A stretch of 63,110 bases of DNA from Gammaproteobacteria bacterium (lineage in GTDB: Bacteria; Pseudomonadota; Gammaproteobacteria; Pseudomonadales; Azotimanducaceae), in NCBI GenBank assembly GCA_026708185.1, contig JAPOVK010000064.1, forward strand, positions 1-63,110, given 5' to 3'. The notes below the pieces were generated by a model. It did not search any database. It saw only the letters and a program-made list of their open reading frames with translations, and was not told the origin of the DNA. How positions within the stretch are numbered: position 1 is the first letter of the stretch; every line of letters begins with the position of its first letter. Made by a program: the position numbers and the translations under genes. Below, in pieces: positions 19,066 through 28,486 of this stretch.

Positions 19066-19311
19066 ATGGCCCAAACGACGCACAACACCGTGACCGTAAC
19101 CCTCGTCAAGTCGCCGTGGGGGCGCTTGCCGAAGCATCGGGCCTGCCTGATCGGCCTCGGACTACGGCGCATTGGCTCGCGTCGCGAACTCGAGGACACG
19201 CCGGCCGTACGCGGCATGATCGACAAGGTCCGCTACCTGTTGGACGTCGATGCTTCGGAAACCCAAGTTCCGGAAGTCGACGCCTCGAACGGTGAGGATA
19301 GCAACTCATGA
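19066..19311 (+). CDS. rpmD: 50S ribosomal protein L30, C-terminally extended
   Basis: 81 residues, against about 60 in relatives. The core [20 protein letters not shown] and [20 protein letters not shown] is standard and ends at about residue 62; an acidic, Ser-rich tail ([19 protein letters not shown]) follows. Overlaps rplO by 4 bp. Small acidic tails are also seen on L17 and L25 in this window. Confidence 0.94.
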   Translation: MAQTTHNTVTVTLVKSPWGRLPKHRACLIGLGLRRIGSRRELEDTPAVRGMIDKVRYLLDVDASETQVPEVDASNGEDSNS

Positions 19312-19766
19312 CAGCGCGACTGAACGATCTCTCTCCCGCCAAGGGCAGCAAGCACGGCAAGAAGCGGCTCGGCCGGGGGATCTCGGCTGGCGGCGGGAAG
19401 ACCTGCGGCCGTGGCCACAAGGGGCAGAAGGCGCGTTCCGGCGGCAATATCCGCCCCGGGTTCGAAGGTGGCCAATTGCCCCTGCAGCAACGCATTCCGG
19501 CGTTCGGATTCCGATCCGGCATCGGTCAGAAGACGGCGGAGGTGCGCACCTCGGAATTGGCCCGCGCGGCCAAGGACGGTGTGGTTGACCTTGCGGCCTT
19601 GAAAGCGGCCGGGATAGTCCGCAAGAACATGACTCGGGCCAGGGTGTTCCTGTCCGGGGACGTAGCGGTTGCGGTCACTGTGCGCGGCGTAGCCGTGTCC
19701 AAGGGCGCGGCGACCGCCATCGAGAAGGCTGGCGGTACGGTCGCCGGGCCGGACGGCGCCTCGTAG
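19308..19766 (+). CDS. rplO: 50S ribosomal protein L15
   Basis: Late-assembly protein, 152 residues. The N-terminal glycine- and lysine-rich tail ([33 protein letters not shown]) that threads into 23S rRNA is present, followed by [17 protein letters not shown]. Start ATG 19308 sits inside the rpmD stop. Confidence 0.97.
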   Translation: MTARLNDLSPAKGSKHGKKRLGRGISAGGGKTCGRGHKGQKARSGGNIRPGFEGGQLPLQQRIPAFGFRSGIGQKTAEVRTSELARAAKDGVVDLAALKAAGIVRKNMTRARVFLSGDVAVAVTVRGVAVSKGAATAIEKAGGTVAGPDGAS

Positions 19767-19804
19767 GTTCGTGGTGGCTCACCGCAGGTAGCCGGGAGAA
19801 GAGC

Positions 19805-21181
19805 GTGGCAACAGCGGCATCGGCATTGCCTGGAATGCGCAGCGGGGGCAGCTTGTCGGAGTTGCGCTCGCGGCTGCTGTTCGTGCTGTTTGCGCTCCTG
19901 GTCTACCGAATCGGCACGCACATCCCGGTTCCCGGGATCGATCCGGACCAGTTGCGCAACCTGTTCGACGCCAACCAGGGCGGCGTCCTGGACCTGTTCA
20001 ACATGTTCTCGGGCGGCGCGCTGGAGCGGATGAGCATCCTCGCCTTGGGGGTCATGCCGTACATCACCTCCAGCATCATCATGAACCTCATGACGATGAT
20101 GTACCCGACGCTGAACCAGCTTCGCAAGGAGGGGCAGGCCGGCCGGCGCAAGATCACGCAGTACACGCGTTACGGGACGCTGCTGATCGCCCTGATCCAG
20201 GGGAGTGCCCTGACCGGCACCCTGGCCGGGCAAGGGCTCGCGTTCGCCGCGACGTTCAACTTCTACTTCGTGGCGATCGTCACCTTGGTGGCTGGCGCGC
20301 TGTTCATGATGTGGCTCGGCGAGCAGATTACCGAGAGGGGTGTCGGCAACGGCATCTCATTGTTGATCTTCGCCGGCATCGTGTCGGGGTTCCCGGGCGC
20401 CGTCGGGCAATCGTTCGAAGCGGCCCGGCAAGGCGACATCAACATTGTCGCGTTGCTCGCCGTGGCACTGATCGGCGTACTCATCGTCGGCTTCGTGGTC
20501 TTCGTGGAGAGCGGCCAGCGGCGCATCACGGTAAACTACGCCAAGCGTCAGCAAGGGCGTCGCGTGTACCAGCCGCAGAGCACGCCGCTGCCATTCAAGA
20601 TCAACATGGCCGGCGTCATTCCGGCGATCTTCGCCTCCAGCCTGCTGCTCGCACCGGCGTCGATGGCGCAGTGGTTCGGCCAAGCGCCGAACATGGGTTG
20701 GCTGCAGGACATCGCGCTGGTGCTGTCGCCCGGCCAGCCGCTGTACATCCTCATGTTCGCCGGTGGGATCATCTTCTTTAGTTTCTTCTATACCGCGATC
20801 ATGATGGACCCGAAGGAAATAGCAGACAATCTCAAGCGTCAGGGTGCATACGTCCCGGGCATCCGCCCTGGCCAGCAGACAGCCGCCTACCTCGACGACG
20901 TGATCACCCGGTTGACGATGTTCGGGTCGCTGTACGTCGCAGCGGTGTGCCTGCTGCCGGAATTCATGGTGGTGGCATTCAACGTTACGATGCAGCTTGG
21001 CGGGACGGCGCTCTTGATCGTCGTCGTGGTGTCCATGGACTTCATGTCCCAAGTTCAGCAGCACATGATGTCCAGCCAGTACGCGAAACTGATGGAGAAA
21101 TCGAACTTGCGTTCGTACGGTCGTGCCGGACGAACGAGCGTGGGCAGCGGAGGCCGAGGCTCGAAGGGGCGCAGGCGTTAG
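19805..21181 (+). CDS. secY: Preprotein translocase subunit SecY
   Basis: Central channel of the Sec translocon in the inner membrane; 458 residues with ten predicted transmembrane segments. Starts with GTG. Visible landmarks: the plug region after TM1 ([12 protein letters not shown]), TITxG-like segments, and the cytosolic loop residues [12 protein letters not shown] and the loop between TM8 and TM9 ([19 protein letters not shown]) where SecA and ribosomes dock. The C-terminal tail is Gly/Arg-rich and somewhat longer than in E. coli. secE and secG are not here. Confidence 0.97.
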   Translation: MATAASALPGMRSGGSLSELRSRLLFVLFALLVYRIGTHIPVPGIDPDQLRNLFDANQGGVLDLFNMFSGGALERMSILALGVMPYITSSIIMNLMTMMYPTLNQLRKEGQAGRRKITQYTRYGTLLIALIQGSALTGTLAGQGLAFAATFNFYFVAIVTLVAGALFMMWLGEQITERGVGNGISLLIFAGIVSGFPGAVGQSFEAARQGDINIVALLAVALIGVLIVGFVVFVESGQRRITVNYAKRQQGRRVYQPQSTPLPFKINMAGVIPAIFASSLLLAPASMAQWFGQAPNMGWLQDIALVLSPGQPLYILMFAGGIIFFSFFYTAIMMDPKEIADNLKRQGAYVPGIRPGQQTAAYLDDVITRLTMFGSLYVAAVCLLPEFMVVAFNVTMQLGGTALLIVVVVSMDFMSQVQQHMMSSQYAKLMEKSNLRSYGRAGRTSVGSGGRGSKGRRR

Positions 21182-21217
21182 GGCGGCTTAGGCTAGCGGC
21201 GTAAGGGGATCAAGGCA

Positions 21218-21334
21218 ATGAAGGTCAGGGCATCGGTCAAGAAGATGTGCCGCAACTGCAAGATCGTGCGGCGCAACGGCGTCGTGCGGGTGATCTGCAG
21301 CGCCGAACCCCGGCATAAGCAGCGTCAGGGTTAG
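21218..21334 (+). CDS. rpmJ: 50S ribosomal protein L36
   Basis: A 38-residue zinc-ribbon protein between secY and rpsM. It reads [20 protein letters not shown] and continues to RHKQRQG. The zinc ligands Cys11, Cys14, Cys27 and His33 are all present, so this is the zinc-binding form. It has an AAGG-containing ribosome site just upstream. Confidence 0.95.
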   Translation: MKVRASVKKMCRNCKIVRRNGVVRVICSAEPRHKQRQG

Positions 21335-21387
21335 CGCGGCTACGTCGCAAGCAAAGGCACCGCGGGTTAGGCGGAGGAATAGACCAA

Positions 21388-21744
21388 GTGGCTCGAATCG
21401 CAGGCATCAACATTCCCGACAGCAAGCATGCCGGGGTGTCGCTGACGTACATCTACGGCATCGGCCGGACGACCGCGAGGACTCTGTGCGGCGCCGTGGG
21501 CGTCGATCCGGAAGTCAATCTCGGCTCGCTTGGCGAGGACAAGCTCGACGCTCTGCGCGCCGAAGTCGCCAAGCTCAACATCGAAGGTGATCTGCGGCGC
21601 GAGGTCCAACTCAACGTGAAGCGTTTGATGGACCTCGGCTGCTACAAGGGCATGCGTCACCGGCGGGGTTTGCCGGTGAACGGTCAACGCACCCACAACA
21701 ATGCGCGCACCCGCAAGGGGCCGCCGAAGCCGATCAGGAAATAG
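21388..21744 (+). CDS. rpsM: 30S ribosomal protein S13
   Basis: Head protein bridging to the 50S subunit and touching P-site tRNA; 118 residues. Starts with GTG ([19 protein letters not shown]) behind GGAGGAA. The C-terminal basic tail [16 protein letters not shown] is normal. First gene of the alpha operon order rpsM-rpsK-rpsD-rpoA-rplQ. Confidence 0.97.
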   Translation: MARIAGINIPDSKHAGVSLTYIYGIGRTTARTLCGAVGVDPEVNLGSLGEDKLDALRAEVAKLNIEGDLRREVQLNVKRLMDLGCYKGMRHRRGLPVNGQRTHNNARTRKGPPKPIRK

Positions 21745-21757
21745 GGACTTTCGCTCC

Positions 21758-22141
21758 ATGGCAGAACCGACCCGCAGAAAGGCCAAGCGCGTCGTCACCG
21801 ATGGCGTGGCGCATGTCCATGCGTCGTTCAACAACACCATCATCACCATCACCGACCGGCAGGGCAATGCGCTGTGCTGGGCGACGGCCGGTGGCTCCGG
21901 CTACCGCGGCTCCCGCAAGAGCACGGCGTTCGCGGCGCAGGTGGCGTCCGAACGCGCGGCCACCAACGCCATCGAGCAATACGGCATGCGCAGCGTGGAC
22001 GTGTACGTGAAGGGGCCGGGACTGGGACGCGAGTCGTCCGTCCGCGCCATGAATGCGGCTGGCTTGAAGATCAACAGCATCTCCGACGTCACGCCGATCC
22101 CTCACAACGGCTGCCGGCCACCGAAGCGGCGACGCGTCTAA
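21758..22141 (+). CDS. rpsK: 30S ribosomal protein S11
   Basis: Platform protein, 127 residues. Conserved [18 protein letters not shown] and the C-terminus [13 protein letters not shown] are present; the Asn-Gly in PHNG is the site known to convert to isoaspartate in E. coli S11. Confidence 0.97.
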   Translation: MAEPTRRKAKRVVTDGVAHVHASFNNTIITITDRQGNALCWATAGGSGYRGSRKSTAFAAQVASERAATNAIEQYGMRSVDVYVKGPGLGRESSVRAMNAAGLKINSISDVTPIPHNGCRPPKRRRV

Positions 22142-22184
22142 GGCGAACCTCGGACGCCTAGCCGAACACCAAGCAGAGTACGTA

Positions 22185-22808
22185 ATGGGCAGATACCTAG
22201 GACCGAAACTGAAGCTGTCGCGCCGCGAAGGAACGGACCTGTTCCTCAAAAGCGGCGTGCGACCGTTGGATTCCAAGTGTCGCGCCGACACGATTCCCGG
22301 CCAGCACGGCGCCGCACGGCGCCAGAAGCCGAAGGACTACGCCGTGCAACTGCGGGAGAAGCAAAAGGTGCGGCGGTTCTACGGCGTGCTCGAGCGCCAG
22401 TTCCGCAACTACTACAAGACTGCGGACCGGCAGAAGGGCGCGACGGGAGACAATCTCCTGCGCCTCTTGGAGCGGCGCCTCGACAACGTGGTCTATCGGA
22501 TGGGTTACGGCTGCACGCGTGCCGAGAGCCGGCAACTGGTCTCGCACAAGGCCATCTTGGTCAACGGTGCGACGGTCAACGTCCCCTCCTACCAGGTGAC
22601 CCCGGATGACACGGTTGCGGTGCGCGAGGCATCGCGCGGCCAGTTGCGCATCCGCCAGGCGCTTGATCTCGCCAGTCAGCGCGAGGCCGTCGAGTGGGTC
22701 GAAGTCGACTCGGACCAGATGTCCGGCGTGTACAAGCGCGATCCCGACCGCAGCGAACTGCCGCGCGAGATCAACGAGAACCTCATCGTCGAGTTGTACT
22801 CGAAGTAA
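22185..22808 (+). CDS. rpsD: 30S ribosomal protein S4
   Basis: Primary 16S rRNA-binding protein, 207 residues, and in E. coli the repressor of the alpha operon. Starts [20 protein letters not shown] and contains the S4 RNA-binding domain [20 protein letters not shown] at about residues 95-115. It is the cysteine-poor, zinc-free form. Confidence 0.97.
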   Translation: MGRYLGPKLKLSRREGTDLFLKSGVRPLDSKCRADTIPGQHGAARRQKPKDYAVQLREKQKVRRFYGVLERQFRNYYKTADRQKGATGDNLLRLLERRLDNVVYRMGYGCTRAESRQLVSHKAILVNGATVNVPSYQVTPDDTVAVREASRGQLRIRQALDLASQREAVEWVEVDSDQMSGVYKRDPDRSELPREINENLIVELYSK

Positions 22809-22854
22809 GCGCCAACGCACCAAAGCCAACTTTAGTTCAACTGGAGGAACTTCA

Positions 22855-23847
22855 ATGCCACAGTCGGCGACCGAATTCCTGACCCCGAGACGCATCGTTG
22901 TGGACGATGTGAGCAAGACGCATGCCCGCGTCACGCTCGAGCCCTTGGAGCGCGGTTTCGGCCACACCCTGGGCAATACGCTGCGCCGCATCCTGTTGTC
23001 GTCGATGCCGGGCAGTGCCATCACCGAGGTCCAGATCGACGGCGTCGAGCACGAGTACGCACCGATGGAAGGTGTCCGCGAGGATGTCATCGACGTGCTT
23101 CTCAACCTCAAGGGCATCGCGGTGAAGTTGCACCAGGGCGATTCCGCCAGCATCCAGCTCTCCAAGACGGGCGCGGGCGAGGTCGTCGCCGGCGACTTCC
23201 AGTTGACGGCCGACGTGGAGATCGCCAACCCGGACCACGTCATCTGCACGCTCAACGAACGCGGTGCGATTGCCATCGAGGCGAAGGTCACGCGGGGTCG
23301 CGGCTACCAACCCGTCGAATACGGCGTGGAAGAGGAGGAAGAAGCCCGGCCCATCGGCGTGCTGCGTCTCGATGCCAGCTACAGCCCAATGCGGCGCGTG
23401 GCCTACGCGGTTGAAAGCGCCCGCGTGGAGCAGCGGACCGACTTGGACAAGCTGATCCTCGACATCGAGTCCAACGGCACCATCGATCCGGAACAGGCGA
23501 TCCGCCGGGCCGCGACCATCCTGCAGCAGCAGTTGGCGGTCTTCGTGGATTTCGACAAGGAGGGCGAGACCATCGTCGACGAGAAGCGCGACGAGGTCGA
23601 TCCCGTGCTGCTTCGCCCCGTCGACGACCTGGAACTCACGGTGCGTTCGGCGAACTGTCTGAAGGCGGAGAACATCTACTACATCGGCGACCTGATCCAG
23701 CGCTCCGAGGTGGAACTCTTGAAGACGCCGAACCTCGGCAAGAAGTCGCTCACGGAAATCAAGGAAGTCCTGGCCGACAGGGGCTTGGGGCTCGGCATGC
23801 GGCTGGAGAAGTGGCCGCCTTCGAACCTCCGCGGCACCATCGGCTGA
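22855..23847 (+). CDS. rpoA: DNA-directed RNA polymerase subunit alpha
   Basis: Assembly platform of RNA polymerase, 330 residues. The N-terminal dimerisation domain has [20 protein letters not shown] at about residues 33-52. The C-terminal domain (from about residue 250) carries the UP-element and activator-binding helices: [19 protein letters not shown] and [19 protein letters not shown]. The start ATG has a strong GGAGG ribosome site at 22843-22847. Lies between rpsD and rplQ as expected. Confidence 0.98.
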   Translation: MPQSATEFLTPRRIVVDDVSKTHARVTLEPLERGFGHTLGNTLRRILLSSMPGSAITEVQIDGVEHEYAPMEGVREDVIDVLLNLKGIAVKLHQGDSASIQLSKTGAGEVVAGDFQLTADVEIANPDHVICTLNERGAIAIEAKVTRGRGYQPVEYGVEEEEEARPIGVLRLDASYSPMRRVAYAVESARVEQRTDLDKLILDIESNGTIDPEQAIRRAATILQQQLAVFVDFDKEGETIVDEKRDEVDPVLLRPVDDLELTVRSANCLKAENIYYIGDLIQRSEVELLKTPNLGKKSLTEIKEVLADRGLGLGMRLEKWPPSNLRGTIG

Positions 23848-23852
23848 TCACC

Positions 23853-24257
23853 ATGAGACATCGCAAGAGCGGTCGCCACCTGAACCGCACCAGCGCCCAC
23901 CGCAAGGCCATGTTCTCTAACATGGCCGCGTCGTTGATCGAGCACGAGGTCATCAAGACCACGGTGCCGAAGGCGAAGGAGTTGCGTCGGGTGGCGGAGC
24001 CATTGATCACCTTGGCGAAGCACGACACGGTGGCGAACCGCCGCCTGGCGTTCGCGCGTCTGCGCAGCAAGGCCGCGGTGGGGAAGCTGTTCACCGAGCT
24101 CGGGCCGCGTTACGAGGACCGCCCGGGCGGTTATACGCGGATTCTCAAGGCGGGCTACCGCCATGGCGACGCCGCGCCCGTGGCCTACATAGAGCTCGTC
24201 GGCCGGGAAATGGCCGAGGAGGACGACGAGTTCCTCGACGACGAGGACGAATCCTAG
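23853..24257 (+). CDS. rplQ: 50S ribosomal protein L17
   Basis: 134 residues. [20 protein letters not shown] is canonical and the core ends at about residue 119; an acidic tail ([14 protein letters not shown]) follows. Last gene of the ribosomal superoperon; the next gene converges only 7 bp away and I see no clear intrinsic terminator between them. Confidence 0.96.
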   Translation: MRHRKSGRHLNRTSAHRKAMFSNMAASLIEHEVIKTTVPKAKELRRVAEPLITLAKHDTVANRRLAFARLRSKAAVGKLFTELGPRYEDRPGGYTRILKAGYRHGDAAPVAYIELVGREMAEEDDEFLDDEDES

Positions 24258-24264
24258 CGCGACG

Positions 24265-25251
24265 TCATCGGCTGGCTGTCAACACCTGGCAGAAGTGCGC
24301 CCCTTCGAACACGAACGGTTGGTTCTTGTCGATCCGGAAGCCGGACCCAACCAGGCGTTCCGCCAGGTCGGCGATCGCGGCGTCGTCCTGTGCTGCCGAG
24401 ATCAGGTCGCGCATGCGCTGCTTATAGGCATCGGTCTCGGCGTTCACCTGGCGCAGCATGCCGAGCTTCTGGTCTGTTGACATCCCACCCGAGACGTCCG
24501 GGTTGAACGTGGCCATGGAGTTCTCCACGTAGTACACGATCTGCCCGGGATCGCGAAAGCGCGTGCTCTCACGGTTGAGGGCGCTCAAGCGTTCGTTGAT
24601 TGCTGTGCGTTGCTCCTTGGCCCGACCATCGTCCTGCGGGTCCTTGCCGCGGCTGGCAAGCTTGTCCAATCGCCCATGGAGTTCTCGGATCGCGTCGTGC
24701 AGGCCGGACTTCGCGCAGACGACGATCTGGTCGATGCCGTCCTTCGCCTGGCGGACGATGGCGGAGTCGGCATGGTGGATCATCGCGGCAAAGGTGGCAT
24801 GGCGTGATTTCAGGATCCGGCCGACCTCGGCGACCGTTGGCGCGGTCTCGGCGTATTCGATCCCGAATTGACTGGCGGCGAGGTCCTGGCTGGCGTCGGG
24901 AAGCGTCGTGGCGTCCACCGGCGTTCTCTTGAGGAACCGGATGCGACGCAAGTGCCGGGCGTAGGCCTTGCCGGCGAACTGGCGCGCGGGATCGATGTCG
25001 GCCGTGTCGACGCCGACGATTTCGAACGTGCTCCCTTGGCGGTAGCTGTACTGCGCCGCGAGCAACGCGACGGCACCGTTGCCGGTGGCGAGGTCGACAA
25101 TCCGCGCATCGCCCGGGAGCGTTGCGAACAATGCGTGCCAGAAGTCGCGCACCGGCCCGTCGTAGTTCTCGCCGAAGCGACCGTGGAAGGTCGTAATGGT
25201 GCCTTTCTCCCAATAGCGGCTCCACTGGGCGGCGCTCAGCCGGTCGCTCAC
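24265..25251 (-). CDS. Class I SAM-dependent methyltransferase
   Basis: 328 residues starting at GTG 25251, whose GTGA overlaps the stop of the upstream oxygenase gene. SAM-binding motif I is RIVDLATGNGAVALLAA at about residues 49-65, motif II is EIVGVDTADIDP, and a later strand reads DLAASQFGIEYAE. The C-terminal half is helical and charged and I cannot place it, so the acceptor substrate is unknown. No signal peptide. It is cotranscribed with the TIGR02466-like oxygenase, suggesting that both act on the same small molecule or peptide; that is inference from spacing. Confidence 0.8.
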   Translation of the reverse strand: MSDRLSAAQWSRYWEKGTITTFHGRFGENYDGPVRDFWHALFATLPGDARIVDLATGNGAVALLAAQYSYRQGSTFEIVGVDTADIDPARQFAGKAYARHLRRIRFLKRTPVDATTLPDASQDLAASQFGIEYAETAPTVAEVGRILKSRHATFAAMIHHADSAIVRQAKDGIDQIVVCAKSGLHDAIRELHGRLDKLASRGKDPQDDGRAKEQRTAINERLSALNRESTRFRDPGQIVYYVENSMATFNPDVSGGMSTDQKLGMLRQVNAETDAYKQRMRDLISAAQDDAAIADLAERLVGSGFRIDKNQPFVFEGAHFCQVLTASR

Positions 25252-25904
25252 GGGGTGCTGTCCTTGAACGTCTGAAACCAGAAATTCGCCGCCACCGTGA
25301 TCCGGGGACGCTCGCCGCCGTAAGGTTCCACGGCGTGCTGGATGTACGACGGGAAGATCAGGACGTCGCCCTTCGCGGGCCGCAGGCGCACAGCGTCGAA
25401 CGAGAACTCGCGATGCATTGTGCGGTTCGCCGTGTCGAGGTACATGCTCGCCGTCTGCCGCGGATCTTGGAACACCAGGTGGCCGGCCTCGTACTCGTTC
25501 GGCGGCTCGTCGTCGCCGGGATCGACGCAGTAGACCAGGCTCCACGACGCCAACGGGTGGTTGTGCTGACGGAAGAACCCGCCGCGGCGCGTGATGTGGA
25601 ACCAGCAGTGGTTGTGGAACCGCAGTTGCCGCATGGCGTTATCGTCCAGGCCGTTGGCGGTCTTCACCACGCTCCCGAGGTGGCCATAGAGCATCTGCTT
25701 GAGATCCGCGGTGACCGGGCTCGGCCAGTCGAGGAAGTCGAAATCGCTCTCGAAGACCTGCGGGTGAGCGGTCTGCGGCGAATTGCGCTTGCGGCGGCTC
25801 GCCTTCTCGTTGCCGAGAATGTAGTCGCGCAACGCGTCCGCCTTGGCGTGGTCCGTTACGCCGCGGTAGAACGGTGTTGCCCAGAAGTGATTGAGCTCGG
25901 GCAT
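25248..25904 (-). CDS. Putative 2OG-Fe(II) oxygenase, TIGR02466 family
   Basis: 218 residues. The double-stranded beta-helix region shows GGFFRQHNHPLASWSLVYCV (first metal His), then AGHLVFQDPR, and IQHAVEPYGGERPRITVAANFWF with the distal His and the Arg that binds 2-oxoglutarate. This matches the TIGR02466 family of uncharacterised oxygenases found in marine bacteria and phages. Start ATG 25904. First gene of a two-gene leftward operon with the methyltransferase. Confidence 0.82.
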   Translation of the reverse strand: MPELNHFWATPFYRGVTDHAKADALRDYILGNEKASRRKRNSPQTAHPQVFESDFDFLDWPSPVTADLKQMLYGHLGSVVKTANGLDDNAMRQLRFHNHCWFHITRRGGFFRQHNHPLASWSLVYCVDPGDDEPPNEYEAGHLVFQDPRQTASMYLDTANRTMHREFSFDAVRLRPAKGDVLIFPSYIQHAVEPYGGERPRITVAANFWFQTFKDSTP

Positions 25905-25916
25905 GGACCGGCGCTA

Positions 25917-25950
25917 TGCAGCCTCGGGCGCCTTAGCGCCCGAGGCTGCA
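25917..25950 (-). terminator. Strong hairpin after the TonB receptor gene
   Basis: A perfect 15-bp stem, 25917-25931 pairing with 25936-25950 (arm TGCAGCCTCGGGCGC), with a 4-nt loop. It lies 14 bp past the stop of the receptor frame and 12 bp before the oxygenase start, both on the minus strand. There is an A-tract before the stem on that strand but no T-run after it, so termination may be rho-assisted. Confidence 0.6.
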
Positions 25951-25964
25951 TTTTCTGCCGAAGG

Positions 25965-28356
25965 TCAGAACGTGTGCCGATAGCTGATGAACGGGACACG
26001 GCCCGCAACGCTGTACAGGTACAGCGCATCGTCGTCCCAGCCGTTGACGTCGTCGATCCCGGGATCCTCGTCCATCAGATTGCGTACGCCGCCGGAGATC
26101 TCGCCACCCCAGCGGAAGCCGTAGACGCCGATCAGATCGTGCGTGTGGTGGCTGTCGTAGTTTCCGTGGGCTCCGATGAACCGCCCGATGTAGTTCAGGG
26201 TCACCGTGTCGCGGCTCCAGCGCAGCGTCACCGCGCCCCGGCGGTCCGGGAAGAGGTTGCCGTCGAGCAAGTCTGTCGGCGGATCGAAAGGGTTCGGCGT
26301 CAGCTCGTACTCGTCCTGCTTAGAGGCTTCCACATCGACGCTGAAGAGGCCGTCGGCCAAGTCGGCCTCGTAGTGCAGGCGCAGGTCGAAGCCGGTGGTC
26401 TCGCGGACGGCGACGTTGGCATAGACGTTGTCGATGGAGACCAGACGCCCTCGGGCGTTACCTGTCCGGGCACCCCGGCGGACGACAACGCCACTAGGTA
26501 GCGTGTTGTTGTTCTCAAGCTGCAGGATAGTGCTGAGCGACAAGCTCTGCACCACATCCTCGATCTCGACGTTGTAATAGTCGATGGAGAAGGTGAGCGA
26601 TGGAATGGGCTCCACGATCACGCCGAAGTTGAACGACTCGGCTGTCTCGGCCTGCAGGTCGGGGTTCCCGCCCGTGAAGTTCTCCACCTGGAACGTCGGA
26701 CAAGGACTCGTTCCCATCTCTTGGCAGCGGAAGACGTCCGTCACGTCGTTGAACGACTGCGACCTCGATTGATAAAGCTGCGTTAAGTTCGGTGCCTTGA
26801 AGCCCTTGCCCCACGAGGCGCGGAGGACCACCATGTCCAGTGGCTGGTACCTTAGCGCGACCTGAGGCGAGGTGGCTGTGCCGAAGTCGTCGTAGCTGTC
26901 GTAGCGGGCAGCGACGGTCGCTTCGACACCCTCGAAGATGGGAATGGAAAGCTCGCCGAATCCTGCCCACCGGCTGCGGCTGCCGGACGCGCTGTTCCCA
27001 GCCGATCCCAGGATGTTCCCGGCTTCGCGGAAGCTGTCGTAATCGTCGAGATACTCCGTCGATGCGGTCTCGGCGCCGACCGCCCAGCCGATTTGCCCGG
27101 CGGGCAGGTTGGCGCCGAAGCCATCCAGCGTGACACCAGCGGCGGTGTAGTCGGTGAGGATGTCGCGATACAGCGTCGCCGCCATGCGTCCCAACGCGGC
27201 CAAGTGTGCAGGTTCCTGCGAGAGTGGATTCGTCAGGTCGTAGTCTCCGCGCTCCGCTTCGAGTTCCACCTGGCGTGTCAAACGGGTTGTGGGGGCTGTC
27301 GCCGGGTACGCTGAAGAAGCCGACGGCCGGTGCGTAGCGGCCGAAGCTCGCGATACGCGTGAACCGGTTGTCGAAGAACAGGTTGTGACCCGGTCGCCAC
27401 TCGTAGTTGGTCGTGAGGTAGGTGCTTACCCGATCAAGTCCGCCCGTTTGGGCGGAGATGTCCGCATAGCCGAAGCCGCAGGCTGTGCCGGGAATGCCGA
27501 ACGGATTCTCGACCACGCCGGCGTAAACCTCCTCAGGGCAGTCGCCGAGTGATTCGGCGGCGATCCACCAGGGGTGGAACGCCGTGTTGCCGCCGCCGGA
27601 TACGCCGGTCGTGTGAACGCCGAGGTCCGGCAACGTGCCGTCGCCGGGATCCTCCACCTTGACCTTGCTGTAGTGGCGGTCGCCGTCGAAGATCGGCTCG
27701 CGCTTGAACCACTCGGCGGTGAACAGCATGCTGGCGCGCTCGCCGGCAGCGCCGAATACGAAGTTGAAGTGGTCGGACTCCGCGCCTTTCTGCGTCGGCA
27801 TGGCGGTGCCGATCTCGAACTCCGCACCGTCGTAGTCGTCGCGGAGAATGACGTTCACCACGCCGCCGAGCGCGTCGGCGCCATAAACGGCGGAAGCGCT
27901 GTCGGTGAGGATCTCCACGCGGTCGATGGCGACCAGCGGAATGGAGTTCAGGTCCACGGCCGCCGTACCGGTGAACGGATTGCCCGGCACGCGCCGACCG
28001 TTGACCAGGACGGCCGTGCGATCCGAGCCCAGGCCGCGCAGGTTGATGAGCGCGATCTGGCCGAAACTTGACCCGGAGCGCTCCCGGAATGAGCCGAAGT
28101 TGTTGTAGGTCGTGGTCCGCAGCAGGTCGGCCACGTTTTCGAGCCCGGTGAGATCGATCTCCTCCCGGTCGATGATGGTGATCGGACTCGGTGCATCCGA
28201 GACGTCGCGCCGAATGCGCGAGCCGGTGACGACGACGACCTCGTCGATCGCCTCCTCTTCCGTCTCGGCCGCCGCGACGACGACGGCTGGCAGGGTCGCA
28301 AGGGAGCCGGCCGTGACCGCTCCAATGGCGCTCGCCAAAGGTGTTTTTCTGAACAT
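25965..28356 (-). pseudogene. TonB-dependent outer-membrane receptor, frameshifted
   Basis: Outer-membrane importer remnant. The first frame (28356 to about 27284) has a signal peptide, a TonB box-like DEVVVVTGSRI, and a complete plug with DRVEILTDSASAVYGADALGGVVNVI split over several strands, ending at SPHNPFDT. The beta-barrel then continues in another frame from about 27281 to 25965 (GQIGWAVGAE, LRASWGKGFKAPNLTQLYQ, and a C-terminal ending in Phe). The junction is at a run of three A (plus strand) near 27280. About 100 residues of barrel that related receptors have between these points also seem missing, which argues for a real lesion over a base-calling error. Total remaining coding capacity is about 795 residues. 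Confidence 0.75.
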
Positions 28357-28486
28357 CGCTAACTCCCGTAAGAGTCGGTTACGTTAAGCATAAGACTATA
28401 ACCGATCGGCAGCATGGATGTATCCTGATGTAGTCTGTTTCGTCTGTTTCGGACGCGTTCCGCTTGCCACCCGGGAGGACTCGGCA

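Noticed and set aside
22197-23291. 364-codon antisense frame across rpsD and rpoA
   Set aside because: Shadow of the sense genes; no ribosome site and no protein-like features.
25335-26501. 388-codon forward frame opposite the oxygenase and TonB receptor
   Set aside because: Antisense to two recognisable genes and rich in Val/Arg/Gly low-complexity sequence.
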